This document shows positions 16,101 to 27,111 of a DNA stretch of 64,000 nucleotides, piece after piece. This stretch comes from Bacillota bacterium. GTDB lineage: Bacteria; Bacillota; Desulfotomaculia; Desulfotomaculales; Desulfohalotomaculaceae. The translations under genes and the position numbers were made by a program. Within the stretch, counting starts at the first letter, position 1; every line of letters begins with the position of its first letter. Under the pieces are notes generated by a model. It saw only the letters and a list, made by a program, of their open reading frames with translations, was not told where the DNA came from and made no database searches. The DNA lies in the NCBI GenBank assembly GCA_009711615.1, contig VENI01000004.1, positions 1 to 64,000 on the forward strand, given 5' to 3'.

Positions 16101-17430
16101 GTCTTTGATAATATTGCTTCTTAATTTCTTCTGGAATCATGCTTCCGCCAGTCCCCCAAATAATATGTGTACCATTACGCATCTTTTCTGTCAGGTGATA
16201 CCTTCGTAAGTAATCAGTTCCTTCTTTAAATAATTTAATTGGCCCTATCATCCCTGCCAGTGCAGAAGGTTCTAAAGCAATATTCTCTGTATCCACTAGC
16301 TCTTTTAGCAACTTATACAGCTGTTCATCGCTAACAGTATAAATTCCACTTAATAAAGGTTCCATGATTTTGCCTACAAACCCAGATGGCCTTCCTACCG
16401 CAAGTCCATCCGCATCTGTTACGTTATCAATCCCGGCATCCTGAACTGAAATCTTATCATGTAACCCCGTCATTAAACCCAATAGCATACTTGGGGAATG
16501 GGTAGGTTCTGCGAAAAAACAGTGAACATGATCTTGGTATAATAACTTTAAGCCAAACGCTACACCACCGGGACCACCTCCAACCCCGCATGGAAGGTAC
16601 ACAAATAAAGGATGTTTTTCATCGATGGTTATTTCTAGATCTTCTAATTGTTTTTTTAATCGTGACGCTGCCACTGAATAGCCTAAAAACAGGTCCTGAG
16701 AGTTTTCATCATCCACGAAATAACAGTTAGGATCTGCATTTGCCCCGATTCGCCCTTCCTCAACTGCCTTACTATAATCAGCTTCATATTCAATTACTTT
16801 GACATTCTTGCTTCGAAGTAAGTCTTTTTTCCACTGTTTTGCATCAGCTGACATATGAACAATTACATTAAAGCCTAACTTTGCACCCATAATGCCAATA
16901 CTAAGTCCTAAGTTTCCAGTGGAGCCCACTGCGATTGAATATTGTGAGAAAAAGGTGCGAAACCTATCACTATCCAAAATTGAATAGTCTTCTTGCTTTG
17001 TTAGTAAACGATGTTCAAGGGCCAATTCTTCTGCGTGTTTTAGAACTTCATATATCCCACCTCGCGCTTTGATAGATCCTGATATAGGAAGGTGACTATC
17101 GCACTTTAGCAATAATTCGCCTGAGATATGTTGTTGATGTCCCCGTTCCAATGATTGTTTCATAGAAGGAATTCTTACTAAAGGAGATTCAATTAAGCCA
17201 TTCGTTCCTTTTGTTTCAGGGAAAACCTTGGCAATATAAGGGGCAAACCGTTTTAACCGTTCCTCTGCATCCCTTACATTATCTTGGGAAAGGGGTGTTT
17301 CTTTTATTCCTGTTTTATATTTCTTTAAATTAGGATTAATCCAAAATGTTTCCTCAAGGGAAATGAGTTTATTCAGTAATGGGCTTTCCTTTTTCCATGA
17401 CTTAATATTTTTATCTTCGTTCTTATTCAT
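16096..17430 (-). CDS. dsdA: D-serine ammonia-lyase
   Basis: A 444-residue PLP enzyme that converts D-serine to pyruvate and ammonia. The PLP-binding Lys is in Ser-Gly-Ser-Ile-Lys-Ala-Arg-Gly-Gly (Lys about 121). The phosphate-binding loop Ser-Thr-Gly-Asn-Leu-Gly-Leu-Ser and the Gly-Val-Gly-Gly-Gly-Pro-Gly-Gly segment fit DsdA and its length. The gene is monocistronic, and its stop overlaps the regulatory palindrome of the chemotaxis unit. Confidence 0.92.
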   Translation of the reverse strand: MNKNEDKNIKSWKKESPLLNKLISLEETFWINPNLKKYKTGIKETPLSQDNVRDAEERLKRFAPYIAKVFPETKGTNGLIESPLVRIPSMKQSLERGHQQHISGELLLKCDSHLPISGSIKARGGIYEVLKHAEELALEHRLLTKQEDYSILDSDRFRTFFSQYSIAVGSTGNLGLSIGIMGAKLGFNVIVHMSADAKQWKKDLLRSKNVKVIEYEADYSKAVEEGRIGANADPNCYFVDDENSQDLFLGYSVAASRLKKQLEDLEITIDEKHPLFVYLPCGVGGGPGGVAFGLKLLYQDHVHCFFAEPTHSPSMLLGLMTGLHDKISVQDAGIDNVTDADGLAVGRPSGFVGKIMEPLLSGIYTVSDEQLYKLLKELVDTENIALEPSALAGMIGPIKLFKEGTDYLRRYHLTEKMRNGTHIIWGTGGSMIPEEIKKQYYQRH

Positions 17431-17584
17431 TTAAGTAACCCTCCTCTGCCGTATTCTGTACTTTTATTTTGCCATAAAAACGAGATATATCAAGTTATTT
17501 CAGATCTAATTCAGGTGAATTTATTGTTAACTTATGATATAATGGCGCGGTGTCAAAAGAAATTTAGTAGAGGAAGGTAATAAA

Positions 17585-19174
17585 TTGATCACAGTAACAA
17601 ATGTAAGTTTAAGATATGGGGATCGAAAACTCTTTGAAGATGTTAACTTAAAGTTTACCCCTGGAAATTGCTATGGTGTTATTGGAGCTAACGGTGCAGG
17701 AAAGAGTACATTTTTGAAAATCTTATCCGGAGAAATCGAATCTAACACCGGTGAAGTTTCGATAACTAAGGGCACTAGAATGTCAGTATTAAAACAGGAT
17801 CATTACCGTTATGATGAAAATAAGGTTTTAGAAACGGTAATTATGGGTAACCCTAGGCTGTATGAGATTATTAAAGAAAAAGACGCTATCTATTCTAAGC
17901 CAGAGCTTACCGATGAAGATGGTATGAAAGTGGCCGAACTGGAGTGTGAATTTGCCGAATTAGACGGTTGGGAATCGGAATCAGATGCATCTACTCTACT
18001 CCAGGGTCTTGGTATTGGTATAGAGCTACATGACAAAAAGATGGCCGATCTACAAGGTTCTGAAAAGTTAACGGTAATGTTGGCCCAAGCCCTCTTTGGG
18101 AAACCAGGCATCTTGATCCTTGACGAACCTACCAACCACCTAGACATTACTTCCATTAGCTGGTTAGAGGAATTATTAATTAATTTTGAAGGAATAATTA
18201 TTGTTGTGTCCCACGATAGACACTTTCTAAATAAAGTCTGTACCCATATAGCGGATGTAGATTATGGCCAGATTAAGTTGTATGTTGGCAACTACGATTT
18301 CTGGTATGAATCTAGTAAATTAGCGCAGCAAATGATGAGAGACCAAAACAGTAAGAAAGAAGAAAAGGTTAAGCAGTTACAGGAGTTTATTGCCCGTTTT
18401 AGTGCCAACGCTTCTAAGTCCAAACAGGCTACCTCCCGCAAAAAATTGTTGGATAAAATCACACTGGATGATATTGAACCCTCTAACAGAAAATATCCTT
18501 TTATAAGATTTAACTTCGAGCGGGAGTTAGGTAATGACGTCTTAATTGTTGATGAAATCACAAAAACAATTGATGGTGAGAAAGTCCTGGACAATGTCAG
18601 TTTTACCGTTGCAAAGGGTGACAAAATTGCCTTTGTTGGAGAAAACGAAATTGTCAACACAACCTTATTTAAAATCCTCGCCGGCGAAATGGAACCAGAT
18701 AGCGGGCAATACAAATGGGGGGTTACTGTTACTAATGCCTATTTCCCCAAGGACAACTCTGAATTCTTTAATAATAACAATTTAAATCTGGTTGAATGGC
18801 TACAGCAATTTTCTGAGGAAAAGGCAGAAAGTTATTTGCGAGGCTTTTTGGGCAGAATGCTTTTCTCAGGAGAGGAAGCTTTGAAGGAGTTAAATGTTCT
18901 TTCTGGGGGAGAGCGGGTTAGATGCATGCTTTCTAAAATGATGTTAAGCAGTGCCAACCTCTTAATTCTGGACCAACCTACCAACCATTTGGATCTTGAG
19001 TCAATAACAGCTCTAAATGATGGTTTGAAAGATTATAAAAGCAGTATATTATTCACCTCCCATGATCATCAGTTTATCCAAACTATTGCCAATAGAATTA
19101 TAGAAATTAATCCTTCAGGTATTATTGATAAGGAAATGACCTATGATGAATATCTTGAGTTCAAGTATGCTTAG
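17585..19174 (+). CDS. ABC-F ATPase (YkpA/YbiT-like) with degenerate second site
   Basis: A 529-residue soluble protein with two ABC domains and no membrane segment. ABC-F proteins bind the ribosome and act in translation. Domain 1 has an intact Walker A (Gly-Ala-Asn-Gly-Ala-Gly-Lys-Ser, about residue 34), a variant signature Gln-Gly-Ser-Glu-Lys, and Asp-Glu-Pro-Thr-Asn-His-Leu-Asp. Domain 2 has Gly-Glu-Asn-Glu-Ile-Val-Asn-Thr-Thr at 352-360, where a Lys would be expected. It also has Gln464 in place of the catalytic Glu (Leu-Asp-Gln-Pro-Thr-Asn). Its signature Leu-Ser-Gly-Gly-Glu-Arg is intact. The start is TTG, with GAGGAAGG upstream. Confidence 0.85.
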   Translation: MITVTNVSLRYGDRKLFEDVNLKFTPGNCYGVIGANGAGKSTFLKILSGEIESNTGEVSITKGTRMSVLKQDHYRYDENKVLETVIMGNPRLYEIIKEKDAIYSKPELTDEDGMKVAELECEFAELDGWESESDASTLLQGLGIGIELHDKKMADLQGSEKLTVMLAQALFGKPGILILDEPTNHLDITSISWLEELLINFEGIIIVVSHDRHFLNKVCTHIADVDYGQIKLYVGNYDFWYESSKLAQQMMRDQNSKKEEKVKQLQEFIARFSANASKSKQATSRKKLLDKITLDDIEPSNRKYPFIRFNFERELGNDVLIVDEITKTIDGEKVLDNVSFTVAKGDKIAFVGENEIVNTTLFKILAGEMEPDSGQYKWGVTVTNAYFPKDNSEFFNNNNLNLVEWLQQFSEEKAESYLRGFLGRMLFSGEEALKELNVLSGGERVRCMLSKMMLSSANLLILDQPTNHLDLESITALNDGLKDYKSSILFTSHDHQFIQTIANRIIEINPSGIIDKEMTYDEYLEFKYA

Positions 19175-19193
19175 CAACTGCTTTAAATCAGAA

Positions 19194-19217
19194 AGAGGCC
19201 CTGACGGGTCTCTTTTT
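19194..19217. terminator. Terminator between convergent ABC-F genes
   Basis: AGAGGCCC-TGAC-GGGTCTCT followed by Ts on the plus strand, about 20 bases after the first ABC-F gene. The second ABC-F gene ends at 19219 from the other side. Confidence 0.75.
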
Positions 19218-19218
19218 A

Positions 19219-21141
19219 TTATCTAGCATTTTGCTTATTTTGTTCAATCTCTTCAACTAGAAGAGAAAGTTCTGTCCACCTCTCAATAGCCTGGTCTAAA
19301 TCTTTCTCCACTTGTTGTTGTTCAAGGTATAACTCCTGCACCCTATTAAAGTCACTTGCTGCCTGGTCAATTTCCCTTAGCAATTTAGCATTACAATCTT
19401 CTAATGCCGCTATCCGACCTTCAATTTCATCCCATTCATGCTGGTCTTTAAAAGACAGTTTCTTCGGGGGATCCTTCTTCCGTGTATCGTTTTTACTTTT
19501 AACTCTATGTTCTGTTTCTTTAATGTCTGATTTGCTATTTTTCTCCTGCTTCTTTATCTCTAAATACTCAGTATAATTACCTCCAAATAGATGAATTACA
19601 CCATGACCCTCAAAGGCTATTAAATGGTCAACTACCCGATCTAGAAAGTAACGATCATGGGAAACAGTAATTACAACACCAGGAAATTGTTCTAAGTAAT
19701 CTTCTAGTATGCTTAATGTTTGAATATCTAAGTCGTTGGTAGGTTCATCTAAAAACAGCACATTGGGCTCTTCCATTAATGTTTGTAATAAGTATAAGCG
19801 CCGGCGCTCTCCCCCTGACAACCTACCAATATATGTCCACTGGGTACTGCGGGGGAATAAAAACCTTTCCAGCATTTGTTCAGCAGTGATAAATTGACCG
19901 TCCGAAGTTCTAACAATTTCAGCAGTTTCTCTAATATACTCAATCACTCGTAAATCTTCATCCATATCTTGATAATCTTGAGTATAGTAACCAATCTTAA
20001 CTGTTTGTCCCATTTCCACAGTACCCGTGTCAGGTTTAACACGTCCAGCTAATATATCTAAGAGGGTAGTTTTACCAGTTCCATTTGGCCCAATAATACC
20101 CAGTCTGTCTCCCTGTTCCACCAGATAATTAAGGTCATTAATCAACTTTGCACCGGCAAACCCTTTATTTACATCTTTTAGCTCTAACACCTTTTTACCT
20201 AGCCGATTAGCACCAATTGCAATATCTAGTTTTTCGTTTGATTTAAACTGTTTCTGACTCTTAAGCTTTTCAACCCTTTCAATCCGAGCCTTTTGTTTTG
20301 TTGACCTAGCCTTGGCTCCCCGCTTTAGCCACGCTAATTCCCTGCGTAGCAGATTATCCCTTTTCCTGTCGCTGGCTATTTCTAGCTCTTCCCGTTCTGC
20401 TTTACCCTCTAAAAATGTTTCATAATTGCCATCATAACTGTACAGTTTTCCTTGGTCTATCTCTAGTATCCGATTAGTGACACGGTTTAAAAAATACCGG
20501 TCATGGGTTACAACTAATATTGCCCCTTTATACTGTGCTAAGAAACCCTCCAACCACTCAATTGTTTCATTATCCAAGTGGTTTGTGGGTTCATCTAAAA
20601 TTAATAAATCCGCTGGCTGAATTAGCGCTTTAGCAATGGCCACCCTTTTCCTTTGTCCACCGGAAAGTTCCTTTACAGGTTGATCAAAATTAGTTATGCC
20701 CAGACGGGTTAATACTGTTTTGGCTACCGAAATTGCTTCCCAGGCGTTCAAAATATCCATCTGCTGCTGCAAATCATTAAGCCTCTTTTGTTTTTCAACA
20801 TCATTGGGGGCAGCAGCCAATGCATTAACTGTCTGCTCATATTCTCTCATTGCTTTTAATAATGGTGAATTACCATAATAGATTTGGTCTAGTACAGTTA
20901 ATTCTTTATCAAAAATTGGGTGCTGGGGCAAGTACTCAATATGGAATTTATTGGCATGAATTACTTTTCCATTTTCTGCCGACTCAATATCGGCAATTAT
21001 CTTAAGTAAAGTTGATTTCCCTGTCCCATTAACCCCAATTAATCCAATACGTTGTTTTTCGGAAATTGAAAAAGAAATATCGTCAAATAAGAGTTTATCA
21101 CCATAGGATTTTGTTATATTCTCTAACGAAACAATACTCAT
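19219..21141 (-). CDS. ABC-F ATPase, Uup-like
   Basis: A 640-residue ABC-F protein with two intact nucleotide-binding domains: Walker A Gly-Val-Asn-Gly-Thr-Gly-Lys-Ser and Gly-Pro-Asn-Gly-Thr-Gly-Lys-Thr, signatures Leu-Ser-Gly-Gly-Gln and Leu-Ser-Gly-Gly-Glu, and two Asp-Glu-Pro-Thr-Asn boxes. The C-terminal 110 residues form a charged coiled coil, the mark of the Uup group, which binds nucleic acid. It converges with the other ABC-F gene. AAGGAAGGA precedes the ATG. Confidence 0.88.
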   Translation of the reverse strand: MSIVSLENITKSYGDKLLFDDISFSISEKQRIGLIGVNGTGKSTLLKIIADIESAENGKVIHANKFHIEYLPQHPIFDKELTVLDQIYYGNSPLLKAMREYEQTVNALAAAPNDVEKQKRLNDLQQQMDILNAWEAISVAKTVLTRLGITNFDQPVKELSGGQRKRVAIAKALIQPADLLILDEPTNHLDNETIEWLEGFLAQYKGAILVVTHDRYFLNRVTNRILEIDQGKLYSYDGNYETFLEGKAEREELEIASDRKRDNLLRRELAWLKRGAKARSTKQKARIERVEKLKSQKQFKSNEKLDIAIGANRLGKKVLELKDVNKGFAGAKLINDLNYLVEQGDRLGIIGPNGTGKTTLLDILAGRVKPDTGTVEMGQTVKIGYYTQDYQDMDEDLRVIEYIRETAEIVRTSDGQFITAEQMLERFLFPRSTQWTYIGRLSGGERRRLYLLQTLMEEPNVLFLDEPTNDLDIQTLSILEDYLEQFPGVVITVSHDRYFLDRVVDHLIAFEGHGVIHLFGGNYTEYLEIKKQEKNSKSDIKETEHRVKSKNDTRKKDPPKKLSFKDQHEWDEIEGRIAALEDCNAKLLREIDQAASDFNRVQELYLEQQQVEKDLDQAIERWTELSLLVEEIEQNKQNAR

Positions 21142-21218
21142 AACGTATCCTTCCTTTATCCTGACTGTCTAAGTTTATTATAGTTTAAAATAGCTCTAAA
21201 GAAAACGTGGATAATATT

Positions 21219-21253
21219 AAAAAAAGGGCATTCCCATTTAGGAATTGCCCTTC
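21219..21253 (-). terminator. Terminator of the cold-shock gene
   Basis: On the minus strand, AAGGGCAATTC and GGGAATGCCCTT pair and are followed by seven Ts, directly after the csp stop codon. Confidence 0.85.
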
Positions 21254-21272
21254 TCTTTGTTAATTTGCTATA

Positions 21273-21467
21273 TTACTTGCATACATTTGCGGCTTGAGGA
21301 CCACGATCACCTTCAACTACGTCAAAAGTAACGCTTTGACCTTCTTCAAGGTTCTTAAATCCTTCGCCTTCAATTGCGGAGAAGTGAACGAATACATCAT
21401 TACCTTCGCTTGTTTCAATAAATCCAAATCCTTTTTCGGAATTAAACCATTTAACAGTACCTACCAT
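21273..21467 (-). CDS. Cold-shock protein
   Basis: A 64-residue OB-fold cold-shock protein. It carries both RNA-binding motifs: Lys-Gly-Phe-Gly-Phe-Ile (RNP1) and Val-Phe-Val-His-Phe (RNP2). It binds single-stranded RNA and DNA and acts as an RNA chaperone. The ribosome site AGGAGG is well placed. About 150 bases of AT-rich sequence upstream could hold a cold-responsive leader. Confidence 0.95.
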   Translation of the reverse strand: MVGTVKWFNSEKGFGFIETSEGNDVFVHFSAIEGEGFKNLEEGQSVTFDVVEGDRGPQAANVCK

Positions 21468-21618
21468 TATGAAAAACCTCCTTTACTAAAAATTGATCAA
21501 AAAAGCTTGAAACTAAAACCTTGACCAATCATAATAAACATGAGGTCCAAAATGGTTTGCGTTCTTAACTTTTTAACACTTATATATACTACCATATTTT
21601 AAGAAATATAGCAAATTT

Positions 21619-23484
21619 CTATTGTTTTTTTCTTTTATGATTTCTTATTGTTCTATTACCTTTTGTCTTATTGGCCTTTAATGACGTTCCTACGTTGCTA
21701 GGTCTTATCAAACACTTTTTCCCAAAACCAATTAAATCCTTTCTACCAGCCTTTACTAACGCTTCATAAACCAAATTATAGTTCTGTGGTTTACGATATT
21801 GAATTAGCGCTCTTTGCATGGCCTTCTCATGAGCTGACTTAGGTACATATACTTTCTCCATGGTTCTTGGGTCTAACTCCGTATAATACATGCATGTACT
21901 TAATGTGCCTGGTGTTGGGTAAAAGTCCTGAACTTGCTCAGGCATATATCCTAAGTCCCTTAGATATTCTGCCAGTTCAATAGCATCTTTAAGCGTTGAA
22001 CCTGGGTGACTCGACATAAAATATGGAACCAGGAATTGTTTCTTTCCTAGATTCTCATTTATTTTATGATATTTCCTTACAAAACCCTCATATACTTTTC
22101 TTTCTGGTTTTCCCATTTTGTTTAGTACCTGAGAAGATATATGCTCTGGTGCTACCTTAAGTTGGCCACTAATATGATGCTGGCATAATTCCCTAAAAAA
22201 TTGATCATTCTTGTCATGAATAAGGTAATCATATCTTAAACCTGAGCGAATAAATACCTTTTTAACGTTTGGAAGTTCCCTTAAATTTCTTAAGAGCCCT
22301 AAGTAATCCTGATGATCTATCTTAAGCTGTTTGCATGGTTTTGGAAATAGGCATTGCTTATCCTTGCAAATTCCATACTTTTCCTGCTTTTCACAGGCCC
22401 TGTGACGAAAATTTGCAGTGGGTCCTCCAACATCGTGGATATACCCCTTAAAATCAGGTTCCTGCACAAATTTTTCTGCTTCATTTAAGATAGACTGATG
22501 ACTTCTCGACTGTACTACCCTTCCTTGGTGGAAAGTAAGGGCACAGAAGTTGCAGTTTCCAAAACAACCTCTATTACTAATCAGGCTAAACTTTACTTCT
22601 TTTATTGCTGGGATACCGCCCATTTTCTCATATATGGGATGATAAGCCCTCGTATAGGGAAGAGAATATATATCGTCTAACTCGGATTGAGTCATAGGTT
22701 CATGGGGTGGATTTTGAACTACATAATGACTTCCATATGTCTCCACTAATTGCTTACCTGTGATAGAATCAATGTTCTTGTATTGTAATAAAAAACTCTC
22801 TGCATACCTTTTCTTAGACTTCAGTATTTCATCATATGGGGGTAAAATTAAAGGTTCATAGGGTCTATCTTTATCTTTGGTCTTATATACTGTTCCTTTG
22901 ATAAATGTTATTTCATGGACCGGTATGCCGCTTTCTAATGCCTCTGCAATTTCTACTACCTGCCGCTCTCCCATACCATAAATTATTAAGTCTGCTTTAG
23001 CATCTAAAAGTATTGACCTTCTTACTTTATCGGACCAATAATCATAATGAGCAAATCTCCTTAAACTTGCCTCTATTCCCCCTAAAATTATGGGTACGTC
23101 TTTGTATGCTTCTTTAATTCTATGGGAGTATACTATGGACGCTCTGTCAGGCCTATATCCACTTTTCCCACCGGGAGAATAAAGATCATCATTTCTCTTT
23201 TTCTTGGCCACTGTATAATGATTTACCATTGAATCTATGTTACCAGAAGTAACCAGGAATCCCAGTCGGGGCTTTCCTAAAACTTTAAAGTCATCGACAT
23301 TCTGCCATGAAGGCTGGGCAATAATGCCCACTTTATATCCTCTATTCTCTAGAACCCTTCCTATCACTGCTACTCCAAAGGAAGGGTGATCTACATAGGC
23401 ATCCCCAGAAACGAGTACAAAATCTAGCTGATCCCATCCTCTTTCCTTCATATCATCTTTATTAATGGGCAAGAACTTTGCCAT
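21619..23484 (-). CDS. YgiQ-family radical SAM protein
   Basis: A 621-residue member of the YgiQ family. The N-terminal part is cobalamin-binding-like ([11 protein letters not shown]). The radical SAM cluster Cys-Phe-Gly-Asn-Cys-Asn-Phe-Cys lies near residue 307, and the C-terminus is basic. Family members are widespread, but their substrate is not established. The gene stands alone. Confidence 0.9.
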   Translation of the reverse strand: MAKFLPINKDDMKERGWDQLDFVLVSGDAYVDHPSFGVAVIGRVLENRGYKVGIIAQPSWQNVDDFKVLGKPRLGFLVTSGNIDSMVNHYTVAKKKRNDDLYSPGGKSGYRPDRASIVYSHRIKEAYKDVPIILGGIEASLRRFAHYDYWSDKVRRSILLDAKADLIIYGMGERQVVEIAEALESGIPVHEITFIKGTVYKTKDKDRPYEPLILPPYDEILKSKKRYAESFLLQYKNIDSITGKQLVETYGSHYVVQNPPHEPMTQSELDDIYSLPYTRAYHPIYEKMGGIPAIKEVKFSLISNRGCFGNCNFCALTFHQGRVVQSRSHQSILNEAEKFVQEPDFKGYIHDVGGPTANFRHRACEKQEKYGICKDKQCLFPKPCKQLKIDHQDYLGLLRNLRELPNVKKVFIRSGLRYDYLIHDKNDQFFRELCQHHISGQLKVAPEHISSQVLNKMGKPERKVYEGFVRKYHKINENLGKKQFLVPYFMSSHPGSTLKDAIELAEYLRDLGYMPEQVQDFYPTPGTLSTCMYYTELDPRTMEKVYVPKSAHEKAMQRALIQYRKPQNYNLVYEALVKAGRKDLIGFGKKCLIRPSNVGTSLKANKTKGNRTIRNHKRKKQ

Positions 23485-23578
23485 ATATATTTCATCCCTT
23501 TAATGTTATCTTTACCTAATATTATCTATCATCTTAACTTATACTACCCCATTAATTTAATACTAATTTTGGTAACTG

Positions 23579-24169
23579 CTATCTGTAAGACTTATGTACC
23601 CATTCCATAACTTCATTTTCCAGTTTTTCCGTTTCTTTATCAGTTAACTCTCTAGCCAGGAAATTTTCCAGTGCCTTTATTGCTGCACTTACAGCTACCC
23701 TTTCTACATCCACCTCAGGTTTGGGTTCATGGTAACTGGGCTCTGCAATTTTTGATGATGGTAGCCCCGGACTTGCCTGATTTGCCATCTGGTCTAAAGA
23801 AGGGGGAGCCTCTTCTTTTTCACTGCTGTATATTTCAGCCTCAGTATTCTCCATACCTAATTCATTGATATTAGAAGTACTTAATTTCTCTTCATTTCTG
23901 CGTTTTCTATCCTCTGCCTTTTGTAACCGCTCAATTTTTTTTATTTTAGCTTCTTCTATTTTTACCAGTACATCTTCTAATTCCTCTTGATGGTCTTCGA
24001 TAAACTTATTTTCACCGTCAGATGAACTTCCGGCTAATTCAATTAACCTTCCTTGATTTCTTATAACAACTTGTAAAGATGGCCAGTACCGTAATGGTAG
24101 TTTGGTATCTTCTTTATTAATTTCTTCACCAGTAACCGATAATAATGGTTCTTTTCTCTTAGCTGCCAT
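23579..24169 (-). CDS. Charged coiled-coil protein, unknown
   Basis: A 196-residue protein with a basic N-terminus, a Lys/Glu-rich coiled coil at about residues 65-100, a low-complexity Pro/Ser linker, and a C-terminal helical segment ending His-Lys-Ser-Tyr-Arg. AAGGGTGG lies before the ATG. There is no recognised domain, signal or membrane segment. Confidence 0.65.
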   Translation of the reverse strand: MAAKRKEPLLSVTGEEINKEDTKLPLRYWPSLQVVIRNQGRLIELAGSSSDGENKFIEDHQEELEDVLVKIEEAKIKKIERLQKAEDRKRRNEEKLSTSNINELGMENTEAEIYSSEKEEAPPSLDQMANQASPGLPSSKIAEPSYHEPKPEVDVERVAVSAAIKALENFLARELTDKETEKLENEVMEWVHKSYR

Positions 24170-24300
24170 TTATACCACCCTTTTAAACTGTATTTAACTT
24201 TTTTTCTAAAGCTACAATTCTAAATTATAACAATAAAAACCAAAAAAACCAATAATTAAGTTTAGAGCTCCACATACTAAGAGGATTGGATACCTAAAAT

Positions 24301-24338
24301 AAAAAATAGTGTGGGATGTAAAATCATTCCACACACTA
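24301..24338 (-). terminator. Terminator of the GGDEF-EAL gene
   Basis: TAGTGTGTGGAATG pairs with CATCCCACACTA on the minus strand, followed by Ts, about 25 bases after the stop. Confidence 0.8.
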
Positions 24339-24364
24339 ATTGCCTATGTTTTAAATATTATAGT

Positions 24365-26890
24365 TTATTCTGAGGATATAATTTGACTTTTAAAATCTTC
24401 ATTAGAGTTATACTCCATATTAACTGGTCTACCTAGATAGTAACCTTGTGCATAGTCTATTTTCATCTTTTTTAACATATCGAAATCATTACTATTCTCT
24501 ACAAATTCAGCTACAGTCTGCTTGGACAATGTATTGGCCACTGTGCTTATTGCTTGCACAAGCGCAAATTGAGTACTTTCTTTATGTAGATTACGGATAA
24601 AGGTTCCATCGATTTTAATATAATCAACCGGCAAAGTTTTTAGATGATAGAACGATGAAAATCCTTTGCCAAAATCATCTAATGAAAACTTACAACCAAT
24701 TCTCTTCAGCTTATTAATCCACTCTTTAGCCCCTTCAAGATCTTTTACCGCAGCAGTTTCAGTTATTTCAAAACCTATCCTTGAAGGATCTATATGTTTA
24801 TCTATTACAGATTGTTCTATTAAGTTAAGCAGTTTCTCATCACCTAAACTGACACCAGAAAGATTAACAAAAAGATTTATATCATGGTGTTCCGCTAAAA
24901 ACTCAATAGAAGATTTAACAACCCACCTGTCAATTTGAGACATTAGACCAAACCGTTCTGCTATTGGAATAAACTTATCAGGATATATTAATTCGCCATT
25001 TGTTTCCTTCATTCGTATTAAAACTTCGTAATGCATTGTCTCTTCTGTATTAACTGATACAACTGGTTGAAACCTCAGTGTAAACCCATTTTCCTTTACT
25101 GCCTTCTTAATAAGTGTAATAATCTTATTGGTCTCATTTATATCATCTAAGGCACCTTCAAAATCTTGTAAGAAAATCACTTTGTTTTTACCGCTTTCCT
25201 TAGCCTTATATAAAGCAGTATCAGCCATTCCTAATAGCTTATTAGGTTCTACAGTTCCATCTATTATTGTTATACCTATACTTAAGCTTATATTAAAGCA
25301 AGATTTATACATTACAAGACATAACTGACTTTCTTCTATTACAGTACGCAATTTTTCTGCCACAGTCCTTGCTTCACTTACACTTGCTCCCTCTAATAAT
25401 ACGGCAAACTCATCTCCCCCTAAACGTGCTATAACATCCTCACCACGGAGATGGTTTCTGAGAATCTCTGTAAGCGAAACCAGTAATTTATCACCAGCAT
25501 TATGGCCTAACGTATCATTGACCATTTTAAAATTGTCCAAATCTATTAATAAAAGAGAACTATTTTTACCTCTTCTTGCTTTTGCAACAACCTTTTTAAG
25601 GGCTTCCTCCAAATAGTATCTATTTGGAATATTAGTTAAGGAATCGTGAGTTGCTAGATGGTGCAGTTGCTTTTCGGTAAGTTTACGTTCAGTGATATCC
25701 CTGATAGATTCAATGGCCCCAACCAACTGACCATCACTATTATATAAAGGAGATGCAGTTATCCATAAGTATTGTTTTATTCCATTATCCTTAGCAGGTA
25801 AACTAATCTCCGTAAATAGCATATTACCTTTTTGTTGAACGTCATTGTATTTCTTGCCTATATTCTTATCTTGCTGAAAAATTAATTCAACTAAGAGCTC
25901 CCGTTTACTAGTATAAAAAGGCAGAGGATAAGAATAGATATCCTTTCCAATTATATCTTCTTTCTTTACACCACACATTTCTTCAATTGCTTTATTCCAA
26001 GCAATTACTTTCTTATTCTGGTTAATAACAAAAGTAGCATCCGGTAAAAACTCTATAATATCCATTAACTGCTGATGTGCAGCTCTCAATTCTTCCTCTG
26101 CTCTTTTTCGCCCTCTTCGCATTCTTTCAAAAGCTGTAACTAACGTACCAACTTCATCTTGTGACCTTTTAACATTAATTCTTGTGCTTAGGTCACCCGT
26201 TGCCAATCTATTTGCAGAATTGACCAATCCTCTAATAGGCCTAACCAATGAAGTATTTAAAAGCCAAATTAAACTGATCATTATTAAAAAGTTCAAACAA
26301 ATAATTGATCCAACATTCCATAATGACTTTTTAAACATCTTATCTACATACTGCTTATTAGCACCTACATACCAAATACCAATAATATTACCCATATTAT
26401 CTTTAATGGGTCTATAAGCAGTCTGGTATTTTACACCAACTACTTCGGCCTCACCAAAAAACTCTTCACCGGCTCTGAGAACAACCTGTGCTACTTCATC
26501 CGATACCTTGGTGCCAATTGCCCGTTTACTGTTTCTCATAACATTGGTTGCCACTCGAGTATCCCCTTGAAAGATTGTACAGGTGTCCCCTGTTAGTCGC
26601 CCAACCTTATCGATAATAGCATAGTTGTAGTTCATCAATGCTTCCCCTTTGTAAAGTTGGCCATTTTTCAAATGCCAGGGTCCTGGATAGAGGTCTTCCA
26701 GAAGCGCTTCCCCCATATTTAAGTCACCTTTTACTTTTTCTTGGGCGGCCAGGTTAGCATTAACATATGCTTGATGAGCAATCCAAAGCATAGTCGCTAC
26801 ATGGATTAATAATACTACCAGAATAATAAATGTTATTTTCCACCGTATAGTCTTAAAATTAAAAAAGCTGAAGATTCTTGTTAAACTCAC
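24365..26890 (-). CDS. Membrane Cache-HAMP-PAS-GGDEF-EAL c-di-GMP protein
   Basis: An 841-residue sensor. Order: transmembrane helix (about 16-38), an extracytoplasmic single Cache domain, a second helix (about 190-215), HAMP, PAS (about 275-405), GGDEF and EAL. The cyclase motif Gly-Gly-Asp-Glu-Phe is intact, with an RxxD inhibitory site (Arg-Gly-Glu-Asp) five residues before it. The EAL motif reads Glu-Val-Leu, and Asp-Asp-Phe-Gly-Lys-Gly is present, so both making and breaking c-di-GMP are possible. GTG start. It could set the signal read by the two riboswitches in this window. Confidence 0.92.
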   Translation of the reverse strand: MSLTRIFSFFNFKTIRWKITFIILVVLLIHVATMLWIAHQAYVNANLAAQEKVKGDLNMGEALLEDLYPGPWHLKNGQLYKGEALMNYNYAIIDKVGRLTGDTCTIFQGDTRVATNVMRNSKRAIGTKVSDEVAQVVLRAGEEFFGEAEVVGVKYQTAYRPIKDNMGNIIGIWYVGANKQYVDKMFKKSLWNVGSIICLNFLIMISLIWLLNTSLVRPIRGLVNSANRLATGDLSTRINVKRSQDEVGTLVTAFERMRRGRKRAEEELRAAHQQLMDIIEFLPDATFVINQNKKVIAWNKAIEEMCGVKKEDIIGKDIYSYPLPFYTSKRELLVELIFQQDKNIGKKYNDVQQKGNMLFTEISLPAKDNGIKQYLWITASPLYNSDGQLVGAIESIRDITERKLTEKQLHHLATHDSLTNIPNRYYLEEALKKVVAKARRGKNSSLLLIDLDNFKMVNDTLGHNAGDKLLVSLTEILRNHLRGEDVIARLGGDEFAVLLEGASVSEARTVAEKLRTVIEESQLCLVMYKSCFNISLSIGITIIDGTVEPNKLLGMADTALYKAKESGKNKVIFLQDFEGALDDINETNKIITLIKKAVKENGFTLRFQPVVSVNTEETMHYEVLIRMKETNGELIYPDKFIPIAERFGLMSQIDRWVVKSSIEFLAEHHDINLFVNLSGVSLGDEKLLNLIEQSVIDKHIDPSRIGFEITETAAVKDLEGAKEWINKLKRIGCKFSLDDFGKGFSSFYHLKTLPVDYIKIDGTFIRNLHKESTQFALVQAISTVANTLSKQTVAEFVENSNDFDMLKKMKIDYAQGYYLGRPVNMEYNSNEDFKSQIISSE

Positions 26891-27111
26891 ATTTATCTTC
26901 TCCCAAAAATTCGATAATTAAAAAGATGAAGAAATTTTTGAAATAGTTAATTTATTTGATAATTATATCACTAATTAATGGGTATTAATAGGTAGTATTT
27001 TACAATCATATGCGAAGCCTAGATTAAGTTAGTTTAGTCTAGGATTAATAATGAATATGACAAAAAAATTACCACCTAAATATTTTGGCGGTAATATATA
27101 ACTTAATGTAT

